44,852 bases of DNA. Source: Ch67 sp964491665 (GTDB taxonomy: Bacteria; Pseudomonadota; Gammaproteobacteria; Pseudomonadales; Ketobacteraceae). Of this stretch, positions 1 through 7,224 are shown piece by piece; position 1 is the first letter of the stretch; each line of letters starts with the position of its first letter. Position numbers and translations under genes: made by a program. The stretch lies in contig CAZBII010000017.1 in NCBI GenBank assembly GCA_964491665.1, positions 1 to 44,852 of the forward strand. The letters are read 5' to 3'. Below the pieces are notes generated by a model. That model worked only from the letters and a program-made list of their open reading frames with translations. It ran no database searches and was not told the origin of the DNA.

Positions 1-1014
1 ATCGTTGCCAATCCGCAACTGCTGCTCGGCCTGCTGCGCCGCCGTGGAGGCCGCCGATGCATTGCGCGAAACCTCTTCCACCGTGGTACTCATTTCATTC
101 ATGGCGGTGGCCACCTGCCCGATTTCGCTGGCCTGCATGTCCACCGTCCTGCTGGACTGCGCAGTGGATGCCTGCATGGCGCTGGCACTGCGATGCACTT
201 CCTGCGCACTGTTGTCGATTTCTACAATGGTGGAACGGATGCGGGTCACGAACGCATTGAAGTAGCGGGAGAAGTCGCCAATTTCGTCATGGCTTTTTAC
301 CGGCAGCTCCACCGTCAGGTCACCGTCCACCTCGGCAATCTGGCGCAGACGGTCACGCGCTTCCTGAATCGGCTTCACGATATTGCTGCGGGTGTACAGC
401 ACACTGAGCGCGCTGATCAGCACACCCAGCACCGCCACTGCCGTCAGCAGGTTCTTGGTCAGGTTTTCAGTGTCCGCCACCGTCGTGATCTGGCTCTCCA
501 CCTGGCTGTCGCCCACTTCCTCCAGTTCCGCCAGGAAATCCAGAATCACCTGGCAGCGTTCCTGAAAATGCTGGACACCCTGTAGCAGCGTGGCCTCATC
601 CTGGCTGCCACTGGCGACCGCCTTCAGTGTGGCCAGCAGGTTCTGCTTCAGGGTGGCAAATTCGGCCAGATGCTGGTCCAGCTGACGCAGCTGCGCTTCG
701 GGAATCAGACCCGATCCGCGCATCGATTCAAGGGCGCCATCAGTAAAGGTTTCCGCCGTACGCAGATCCTCCAGATAGGACGACAGGTTCTGTTTCTGCT
801 GCGCCTTGTCCACCAGATAATCGAGCTGCAGCATCTGGCGCTGCAGGCCAATGGTGGATTCCATGGCGCCGTCGGCCGCCTGCCAGCCAGGACCGGTCAC
901 GAAGTTCACAATGCCGGTTTCCCGGTTCAGGCCATAGAAGCCGACCGCCACGCACAGCAGAATGCAGGCGACCAGGGCAAAGCTGGAAAGATTGAGTTTT
1001 TGCGTGATATTCAT
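1..1014 (-). CDS. Methyl-accepting chemotaxis protein (C-terminus beyond window)
   Basis: Reading the minus strand from the ATG at 1014 gives an open frame of 338 codons that runs off the left edge, so the signalling hairpin tip is missing. It starts MNITQKLNLSSFALVACILL, an inner-membrane segment, followed by a helical periplasmic region of about 150 residues resembling a four-helix-bundle sensor. A second membrane segment follows (near LTAVAVLGVLISALSVLY), then a HAMP-like stretch (IVKPIQEARDRLRQIAEVDGDLTV). The first adaptation helix contains the typical run ATAMNEMSTTVEEVSRNAS. The family senses ligands and controls the CheA kinase. The ligand cannot be told from the sequence. It lies 84 bp downstream of the MFS gene on the same strand. 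Confidence 0.93.
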   Translation of the reverse strand, partial: MNITQKLNLSSFALVACILLCVAVGFYGLNRETGIVNFVTGPGWQAADGAMESTIGLQRQMLQLDYLVDKAQQKQNLSSYLEDLRTAETFTDGALESMRGSGLIPEAQLRQLDQHLAEFATLKQNLLATLKAVASGSQDEATLLQGVQHFQERCQVILDFLAELEEVGDSQVESQITTVADTENLTKNLLTAVAVLGVLISALSVLYTRSNIVKPIQEARDRLRQIAEVDGDLTVELPVKSHDEIGDFSRYFNAFVTRIRSTIVEIDNSAQEVHRSASAMQASTAQSSRTVDMQASEIGQVATAMNEMSTTVEEVSRNASAASTAAQQAEQQLRIGND

Positions 1015-1098
1015 GTGCCGGTTCCCTGTTCCCAGTGGATAGTCCTGCTTCAAGCTTAGCAGGCCGGCACAGGGCTGCTGCGTCCGCGCGGCGCCGGG

Positions 1099-2265
1099 TC
1101 AGGCTGCACCGCGACGGTGCGCCCCCCGCCATTCATGCAGCCCGGCATTCAGCGGCAGCAGCAACAGCAGCAGCGCCATGCTCACCACCGCCGGCCAGCC
1201 ACTGTGAGTGTAGGCAAAGCCGGCCGCCGTGATACCCAGCCAGCCGCCCACGTAATAGAACAGCACATACAGCGCATTGGCGCGGCCCTGTCCGCCCGAC
1301 AGCTTGCGATTGATCGCGCCCACCGCTGCGGCATGCACGGTAAAAAAACCGGCACACACCAGAATCAATCCCAGCACCACCGCCCACACCGACGGCAGCA
1401 GCAAACACAGCAGCGCCAGTCCCAGCACCGCCGCGCCCAGTAACAGCGTGCGGCCACTGCCGACGCGATTGCTGATCCGTCCCGCCATCGGCCCCATGAA
1501 AATGCCCATCACATACACCAGATAGACCAGCGTGATTTCATCGGTGGAAAAACCAAACGCGGCTTCACTCAGACGAAACGGCAGATAATTGAAGACCGAG
1601 GAAAAAATCGCAAAACCACCGCCACCGCACAGGAACAGCACGAGCAGTTCGCGCCGCCGCAACAGTTCGGCAAAACCGGTTCTGACGGGTGCAGAAGAAT
1701 GCAGCGGCGTGCGCGGCAAGGTTTTCAGCGCCAGCAGCGTCGCCAGCAGCAGAAACACGCCGGCCGATACAAAAGCGTAGCGCCAGTGCAACGGCGGATG
1801 CAGCCAGCCACCCAGTAAACGTCCGCCCAGCCCGCCCACCACCGTCGCCGACACGTAATAACCCATCACCACATTGAGCCGTTCCGCCGGCAGACTTTTC
1901 GCCAGAAACGCCGCGATGCAGGTGGTCAGCGCCGGCACGAACAGGCCCTGCAGAAAACGTCCGCCGATCAGCAGCCACAGATCATCGGTGAACACACAGA
2001 TCAGCCCGCCCACCAGCATGCAGGACGAGCCCAGCAGGATAATCGGCCGGATCGGCAAACGATCCGCCAGCACGCCAAACGGCAGATTGGAAATGGCAAT
2101 GCCCAGCACCACGGCAGAAATGGTGAACGACACCAGCACGCTGCTGGCGTGGAATTCCTGCTGCAGCACAGGCAACACCGGCTGGGTGATATAGATATTG
2201 GTGAACGCAGCGGACACCAGCGCAAACACAACGAGTTGCAGGCGCAGCAACGCTGGATCAGTCAT
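1099..2265 (-). CDS. MFS transporter, YnfM/Bcr-like drug or sugar efflux type
   Basis: The protein has 388 residues and about twelve hydrophobic segments, as expected for the major facilitator superfamily. The first loop carries the family signature GVLADRLPIRP (motif A) and the fourth helix region carries GRFLQGLFVPA. The N-terminal phrase TNIYITQPVLPVLQQEFHAS is typical of the YnfM-like group of proton-driven exporters. I chose the ATG at 2265 because the upstream extension reads into the preceding gene and lacks membrane character. The start overlaps the end of the small unknown gene by 8 bp, so the two are probably translated from one message. The substrate is unknown. Confidence 0.88.
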   Translation of the reverse strand: MTDPALLRLQLVVFALVSAAFTNIYITQPVLPVLQQEFHASSVLVSFTISAVVLGIAISNLPFGVLADRLPIRPIILLGSSCMLVGGLICVFTDDLWLLIGGRFLQGLFVPALTTCIAAFLAKSLPAERLNVVMGYYVSATVVGGLGGRLLGGWLHPPLHWRYAFVSAGVFLLLATLLALKTLPRTPLHSSAPVRTGFAELLRRRELLVLFLCGGGGFAIFSSVFNYLPFRLSEAAFGFSTDEITLVYLVYVMGIFMGPMAGRISNRVGSGRTLLLGAAVLGLALLCLLLPSVWAVVLGLILVCAGFFTVHAAAVGAINRKLSGGQGRANALYVLFYYVGGWLGITAAGFAYTHSGWPAVVSMALLLLLLPLNAGLHEWRGAHRRGAA

Positions 2266-2629
2266 GCTTTTTTTCCACACCGGCTTGCTCCACCGCCACC
2301 ACCGGTTTGCGGTTGGAACGCACATCATCCCAGCTCAGATCTTTGGGATCGTACCAGTGAATGTCCTGCTGCACGGCTTCGCGCGTAGGCACCGACAGCG
2401 TGTCCCACAGAAAGCGGAATTCATCCAGACCCTTGCGCCGGCGACTGTTCACCTTGCTCTGCAGTTTCGCCACGATGCCCGGCAGTTTCAGCGCCTCGCC
2501 CAGCCGGCCCGGCACCGTGTACATCTGGCCCAGATACTTGCGGCGATGGGTGCGGCGCGCCAGCACCTTTTCCAGTGCCAGCGCAGCAGCCAGCGCAGAT
2601 TCCTCGTTGAAATCGTCGGAATCGATCAT
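2258..2629 (-). CDS. Conserved-looking hypothetical protein (123 aa)
   Basis: I do not recognise this protein. It is soluble, with no signal peptide or membrane segment. It has an acidic start (MIDSDDFNEES), then a basic middle with THRRKYLGQMYTVPGRLG and SKVNSRRRKGLDEFRFLWD, and a Trp-rich end (HWYDPKDLSWDD). The ATG at 2629 lies 5 bp after the stop of the MORN/C13 protease gene, and its end overlaps the MFS start by 8 bp. That tight spacing makes it the middle gene of a three-gene operon and supports its being real. A function as partner or regulator of either neighbour would be a guess. Confidence 0.7.
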   Translation of the reverse strand: MIDSDDFNEESALAAALALEKVLARRTHRRKYLGQMYTVPGRLGEALKLPGIVAKLQSKVNSRRRKGLDEFRFLWDTLSVPTREAVQQDIHWYDPKDLSWDDVRSNRKPVVAVEQAGVEKKHD

Positions 2630-2634
2630 GGGCG

Positions 2635-4203
2635 TCAGACCTGTTTGCGGCGGATCTGCGCCAGTTTCTGCACGATCTTTTTGCCCACGGCGATCTGCGG
2701 CAGCGACGGCGTGATCTTTTCCTCCTGCTCGCGTTTTTCGATCCACTGCCGCGCCTGTTCAAACGCCTGCACCCAGTCCGGCTGCGCGGGAAACGCTTCC
2801 TGGAAAAAAGCCTTGCCGAAGTAGGTCAGGTCGGAATCATCGGAACAGCCAAACGAGGTGCGATCGGCGGCGGCGGACGTCATCACCAGCCGCTCCGGCG
2901 CCTGCAGCAACGGCACGAAGCCGCCGGAATAGCACGCCGACACCATCAGGATCTGATGCCGGATGCCGGATTTCTGCAGGATGTCCGCCAGGGTTTGCGC
3001 ATCCAGATCCGGCAGCCGCAAACCGTTCTGGTTGAGAATGAACTCATGCTCCGCGCTGCCGTGACTGGTGAGATACAGCAGCAGCACGTCCTCGTCGCGA
3101 TTCATTTTTTCCGCCAGCGCCTGCACCGCCTTTTCCACGCTGATGCGGGTAGCCATGCTGGCGTCGCCGACGCGGAAGCGATCGTTGATCAGGGTGACGC
3201 TGCGGCCCTGCAGCGGATACTGCTGCTGCAACTGCTGCGTGACGAAATCGATTTCGCGGCCAAACACGCGCTGCGAGCCATCGCCGGCCACGCCGAGAAA
3301 ATACAGATCGGTGACACCGGGATTGTCCGGCTGCAAGGTGGCCAGCTGCTGCTCCAGCCGCTGCGCTTCCGAATACAGCGCCTGTTCGATCTTGTCCGCC
3401 GTATCCACCACGAAGCCCGGCACCTCCGCACTCACCAGGGTGCCGTTGCGCCACTGGCCGCGATAACTCAGCACACCGTGTTCCGGTTTTGGCAAATGCA
3501 TCACGCCGTCGCCATGAAACTGGCCGTACTGGAATTCGCCCTCATAGCGGCTGCCGTCACGATGATAGAAAACGCCGCGCCCCTGGTACTGCCAGAACTC
3601 GAACGGACCCACATAGCGGTTGCCTTCGGCGTCCACATGCTCGCCCTTGCCGTGCAGCGCGCCATCCACGAAAGTGCCTTTCCAGGTCTCGCCGCTGTCG
3701 CCGAAATACTGCCCCTCGCCGTTGAAGGTCCAGTCGCGGAAACCGCCGCTGTACTGCAGTTTGCCGTTCAGGCTCAGGCTGCCCTGACCGGTGAATTCGT
3801 CGTGGGTGAAATCGCCTTCGTACACCTGCTGCTTGCGGGTGAAACGGCCGTGGCCGTGCATCTGGCCGTTGTGGAACTGGCCGACATAGAGATCGCCGTT
3901 GCGGTAGCGCAGCGTGCCCTGGCCCTCGATATTGCCGCGCACGAACTGGCCGTCGTACTGGCTGCCTTCGGCAAACTTCATGCGGCCACGGCCGTGGTAC
4001 AGGCCGGCGTCAAACTCGCCCACGTAGGAACGGCCATCGCGCCAGCGGATTTCACCTGCACCCTGCAGTCGGCCCTCCTGCATGGGGCCACGGAATTCTC
4101 CCCCGTCCGGCAGGATGCCCACGGGGGCCGAGGCCACTTCGCGGATGATGAGGCCGATCAGGAAGGCCACGGCAACGGTGGCGCCAAATACTACCCGGTT
4201 CAT
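2635..4203 (-). CDS. MORN-repeat protein with C-terminal peptidase C13 (caspase-like) domain
   Basis: This 522-residue protein begins with a membrane anchor (VVFGATVAVAFLIGLII). About nine MORN repeats then occupy roughly residues 30-250, with units such as YVGEFDAGLYHGRGRM and YEGEFQYGQFHGDGVM. The C-terminal half looks like the legumain/C13 fold of the caspase clan: LYLTSHGSAEHEF places the presumed catalytic His at 381 and MVSACYSGGF places Cys at 424. Some bacteria carry C13 peptidases with this His-Gly and Ala-Cys-Tyr-Ser-Gly-Gly pattern. The ATG at 4203 was preferred over a TTG 63 bp upstream because it begins directly at the anchor. The protease probably sits on the outer face of the inner membrane. 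Its substrates are unknown, and MORN arrays often bind membranes or proteins. Confidence 0.85.
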   Translation of the reverse strand: MNRVVFGATVAVAFLIGLIIREVASAPVGILPDGGEFRGPMQEGRLQGAGEIRWRDGRSYVGEFDAGLYHGRGRMKFAEGSQYDGQFVRGNIEGQGTLRYRNGDLYVGQFHNGQMHGHGRFTRKQQVYEGDFTHDEFTGQGSLSLNGKLQYSGGFRDWTFNGEGQYFGDSGETWKGTFVDGALHGKGEHVDAEGNRYVGPFEFWQYQGRGVFYHRDGSRYEGEFQYGQFHGDGVMHLPKPEHGVLSYRGQWRNGTLVSAEVPGFVVDTADKIEQALYSEAQRLEQQLATLQPDNPGVTDLYFLGVAGDGSQRVFGREIDFVTQQLQQQYPLQGRSVTLINDRFRVGDASMATRISVEKAVQALAEKMNRDEDVLLLYLTSHGSAEHEFILNQNGLRLPDLDAQTLADILQKSGIRHQILMVSACYSGGFVPLLQAPERLVMTSAAADRTSFGCSDDSDLTYFGKAFFQEAFPAQPDWVQAFEQARQWIEKREQEEKITPSLPQIAVGKKIVQKLAQIRRKQV

Positions 4204-4323
4204 GTGTATGCTCTGCTGCAGGTTCGAGGCTGGTTTTTTCTGACTCCAACCGTGCAGCTTAGCCAATGGCGCCGGGTTAGGGAACCGGACGCGATCAGAT
4301 CAACGGGTTACAGCGGAAATGCC

Positions 4324-7014
4324 TCAAATCAGGCGCAACTGGCGGGCCCGCTGCACGGCTTCGGCGCGATTGCCCACTCCCAGCTTGGCGTAGATGTTTT
4401 TCAGGTGCCATTTGGCGGTGGCCAGGGATATGTTGGCGCTGCGGCTGAGTTCCTTGTTGCTGGCGCCGGACTGCAGCAGGTGCAGGATGTCGGTTTCCTT
4501 TTCGGTGAGGGGCTCGGTCAGCGGCAGCGGAACCGGGTGAACCGCCGTGACGGCACCGGCCAGCAAGGCGCCAAACATCTCGCCATACAGCGCCGGCAGC
4601 GGCCTGATCACGCCAGCCTCCAGCGCCCGCTGCAGCAGCATGGCGGCACCGGGAGCCTCGTCATACAGAGTGCGGTTGAAGCACACCAGATGGGATTCCC
4701 GCAATGTCTCGCGCAGCAGCGCCAGCGCCTCGCTTTCCTGCTGGCGCCGCCACCACAGCATGGCGAGATTGGCGCGACACACTGCCCAGCGGAACACGCA
4801 TCCCTGCTGGCGGGTGACGCGGCACAGCGTTTGCAGAATCGCTTCCGCCGCGTCCAGCTGCCCGCGCTGCTGCAGGATCAGTGCAAAGGCAATCCCCAGC
4901 CGCTCACGGCATTCGTCATAGCCGCGCGCGTCCTGCCAGTAACCGGCCTGCTGCTTTTCCCGCAGGGCAAACTCCCGTTCCACCCGCGCCAGCGCCTCGC
5001 TGTCAGCGCCGGCCACCGCGTGCAGCACCCGCTCCAGCGCAATCTGGCTGGCGAAACGCTCATAGTTGCCGTGCTGCAGCACCCGCGCCAGATAGTCCAG
5101 CAGCCGCAGCGCCTCGCGCTCGTGGCCCTGCAGAAAACAGATGCGCGCCAGCAGGCAGTAGTTCACCGAGATCACTTCCGTGGCGCAGGCGCTGGACACG
5201 CGCGGCATCAGCTCGCGCAGCATTTTTTCCGCTTCCTCCACCCGGTTCTGTTCGTAGCGGATCACCGCAATCGACGTCGCCGTGTTCACCCAGCCCGGCG
5301 TCATCGGCGCGTGCTGGCGCTCCTGAAAAGCCTGCTCGGCCAGCAGCACCGCATGCAGCATGCGGCCCTGCGCGCGCTCGGTCAGCACCAGGATCAGATC
5401 GGCAAAACTGCTCAGGTAATCGTGTCCGTTCTGGCGCAGAAAATCCTTGGCCCGCTGCGCCTCCACGGTAGCGTTGGCATAGTCGGCATTCAGCAGGCAG
5501 TGATAGGCACGCATGGCGCGGTAGAACAGGCGCAAATCATGATGCCGCGACAGGGTGGCGTCGGCGCGGTACAGCGGATTGTTCATGAAATCCGTATCGC
5601 GCTGGAACAGTTCCAGCACGCAGTGCAGGAACTGCAGCGCATCGGGATCGGCGTAGCGGCCCTGCAGCAATCCCTGCTGGTGCAGGCGGGTCATTTCCGC
5701 CAGAAAATAGGTGGCCTGGTTGAAACGGCGCGAGAACAGCAGGCCGGCCACGAACGGAAACGCGATGTCGCTGTGCACCGGCACGCGGTCTTCCGGCAGC
5801 TGGCTCACCCATTCCACCAGCACATCCAGCTGGCCCTGGCGAATCCAGTGTTCGGCGCACTGCTGCAGCACCGCCTGCATGCCGGCAACATCGTCGCAGG
5901 CACGCAGCAGCTCCAGCGCGCGCACGAATTCCTGCCGCGTCACATACCACTGCGCGGCGCGGCGCTGCAGCGCGGGAATTTTTTGTGGGTCTTCCACCCG
6001 CAGCCGGTGCAGCAGGAAATCGCGGAACAGCGAGTGATAGCGGTAGCGCAGGCCGACGCCATCCACAATCTGCACGAACAGCTGGTTCGCCAGCAGGGTT
6101 TCCAGCTGCTGCTGCGCGCTGTGAATGTCGAGCATGAAATTGCAGACATCGGCATCCAGCGTTTCCAGCACGGCCGTCTGCAGCAGGAAATCGCGCAGCG
6201 CCGGCGGCTGCTGTTCCAGCACCGCGTCCGCCAGATACTGGATCACTTCCGGATGATTGCCGTTAACGTGCTGCTGCAGGGGCTGGCGGCCGTTGCGGGT
6301 GGACGACAGCAGGATCAGCTTGATGCCGGCGATCCAGCCTTCGGTCATCTGCACCAGCTGGCTGACCGCGTCGCTATCCAGATCGGCGCCGTTGAGCAGA
6401 CGCGCCAGCGCCTCGATCTCGCCCGGCTCCCAGCGCAGGTCGTGAATGTCCAGCAGCAGCAGTTCGTCTTCCAGTTTCAGCCGGCTCAGCTGCAGCGGCG
6501 GATGAGTGCGCGAGGCAATCACAAAATGCACCGGATGCGGCAGGTGCAGCAGCACGTCCGCCAGGGTGCGGTGAATGGCGGGCGCGGTGATGAACTGGTA
6601 ATCGTCCAGCAGCACGAACAGCTCCGCCGGCAGCGCGGCAAAACCCTGGCGCAGGGATTCGGAAATGGCGTCGACGGAAAACTCCACCTCATCCGCCAGC
6701 GGGTTCAGGTAATAGGCATCGAACGACGGCCAGGCCAGCCGGATGGCCGCAATCAGGTCGGAGAAGAAGCGCACCGGGTCATTGTGGGCCGGTTCCAGCT
6801 TCAACCCGGCAATGTGGAAGCGGGCCTGGTTCTGGCGCTGCCACTGGGCCAGCAGGGTGGTCTTGCCGGACCCGGCCGGCGCCTGCAGCGACGTCAGCTT
6901 GAAATGGCCGGCCTTGTCCAGCAGGGCCAGCGGCTGGGGGCGCGGCAACCAGCCCGGCTGGGGCGGCGCAGTGGCATCGGCCGGTGGGAACGAAGGCGGT
7001 TGGACAGCGACCAT
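4324..7014 (-). CDS. LuxR-family ATP-dependent transcriptional regulator, MalT/AlkS-like
   Basis: The gene encodes 896 residues, the usual size for MalT-type STAND regulators. A Walker A motif APAGSGKTT lies near residue 45, a Walker B-like LFVLLDDYQF follows, and the long middle is helical TPR-like sequence. The C-terminal 65 residues form a LuxR helix-turn-helix (LTEKETDILHLLQSGASNKE, then SLATAKWHLKNIYAKLGVGN). Family members bind an inducer, hydrolyse ATP and activate adjacent operons; AlkS of alkane degraders belongs here. The ATG at 7014 is the first plausible start, since the frame continues upstream only as antisense of the next gene. It is transcribed away from the di-heme cytochrome gene, with 210 bp between the two starts, so that gene is its most likely target (inference). 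Confidence 0.9.
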   Translation of the reverse strand: MVAVQPPSFPPADATAPPQPGWLPRPQPLALLDKAGHFKLTSLQAPAGSGKTTLLAQWQRQNQARFHIAGLKLEPAHNDPVRFFSDLIAAIRLAWPSFDAYYLNPLADEVEFSVDAISESLRQGFAALPAELFVLLDDYQFITAPAIHRTLADVLLHLPHPVHFVIASRTHPPLQLSRLKLEDELLLLDIHDLRWEPGEIEALARLLNGADLDSDAVSQLVQMTEGWIAGIKLILLSSTRNGRQPLQQHVNGNHPEVIQYLADAVLEQQPPALRDFLLQTAVLETLDADVCNFMLDIHSAQQQLETLLANQLFVQIVDGVGLRYRYHSLFRDFLLHRLRVEDPQKIPALQRRAAQWYVTRQEFVRALELLRACDDVAGMQAVLQQCAEHWIRQGQLDVLVEWVSQLPEDRVPVHSDIAFPFVAGLLFSRRFNQATYFLAEMTRLHQQGLLQGRYADPDALQFLHCVLELFQRDTDFMNNPLYRADATLSRHHDLRLFYRAMRAYHCLLNADYANATVEAQRAKDFLRQNGHDYLSSFADLILVLTERAQGRMLHAVLLAEQAFQERQHAPMTPGWVNTATSIAVIRYEQNRVEEAEKMLRELMPRVSSACATEVISVNYCLLARICFLQGHEREALRLLDYLARVLQHGNYERFASQIALERVLHAVAGADSEALARVEREFALREKQQAGYWQDARGYDECRERLGIAFALILQQRGQLDAAEAILQTLCRVTRQQGCVFRWAVCRANLAMLWWRRQQESEALALLRETLRESHLVCFNRTLYDEAPGAAMLLQRALEAGVIRPLPALYGEMFGALLAGAVTAVHPVPLPLTEPLTEKETDILHLLQSGASNKELSRSANISLATAKWHLKNIYAKLGVGNRAEAVQRARQLRLI

Positions 7015-7099
7015 GGGCAGGATCTTGTTGTTTTTGGAATGGCGAACAGCGGAACCAACGTACCACCCGCCCCGGCCCCGTTCAAGCGGCGACCCGCAA

Positions 7100-7124
7100 G
7101 GGAGGGGGCGCAGGGAGGGGGCGC
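7100..7124 (+). repeat. 13-bp tandem direct repeat in the regulator/cytochrome promoter gap
   Basis: The 12-base unit GGGAGGGGGCGC occurs at 7100-7111 and again at 7113-7124, separated by one A, so the period is 13 bp. It lies between the divergent starts at 7014 and 7225. MalT-type activators bind repeated sites, but this unit is not a recognised MalT or AlkS box. Confidence 0.6.
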
Positions 7125-7136
7125 CCGGCCGGCGAT

Positions 7137-7183
7137 TCAGGCAGGATGTCAGCCTGGGCCTGCTTCCTCCGGGGATTGCCTGA
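7137..7183. promoter_or_regulatory. Inverted repeat TCAGGCA-N33-TGCCTGA upstream of the cytochrome gene
   Basis: Seven-base arms at 7137-7143 and 7177-7183 are exact inverted copies. The right arm ends 41 bp before the ATG at 7225. It could be a regulator site or an mRNA leader hairpin. The arms are short, so chance is a real alternative. Confidence 0.3.
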
Positions 7184-7224
7184 CAGACCCGCCTTCTGAA
7201 GGTTTTTGCACACAGGACTGAACC

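Noticed and set aside
2956..7221. A plus-strand open frame of 1421 codons opposite the protease and regulator genes
   Set aside because: It lies antisense to two well-supported genes, is rich in His, Gln and Ala as expected for a GC-rich shadow frame, and matches no protein family I know.
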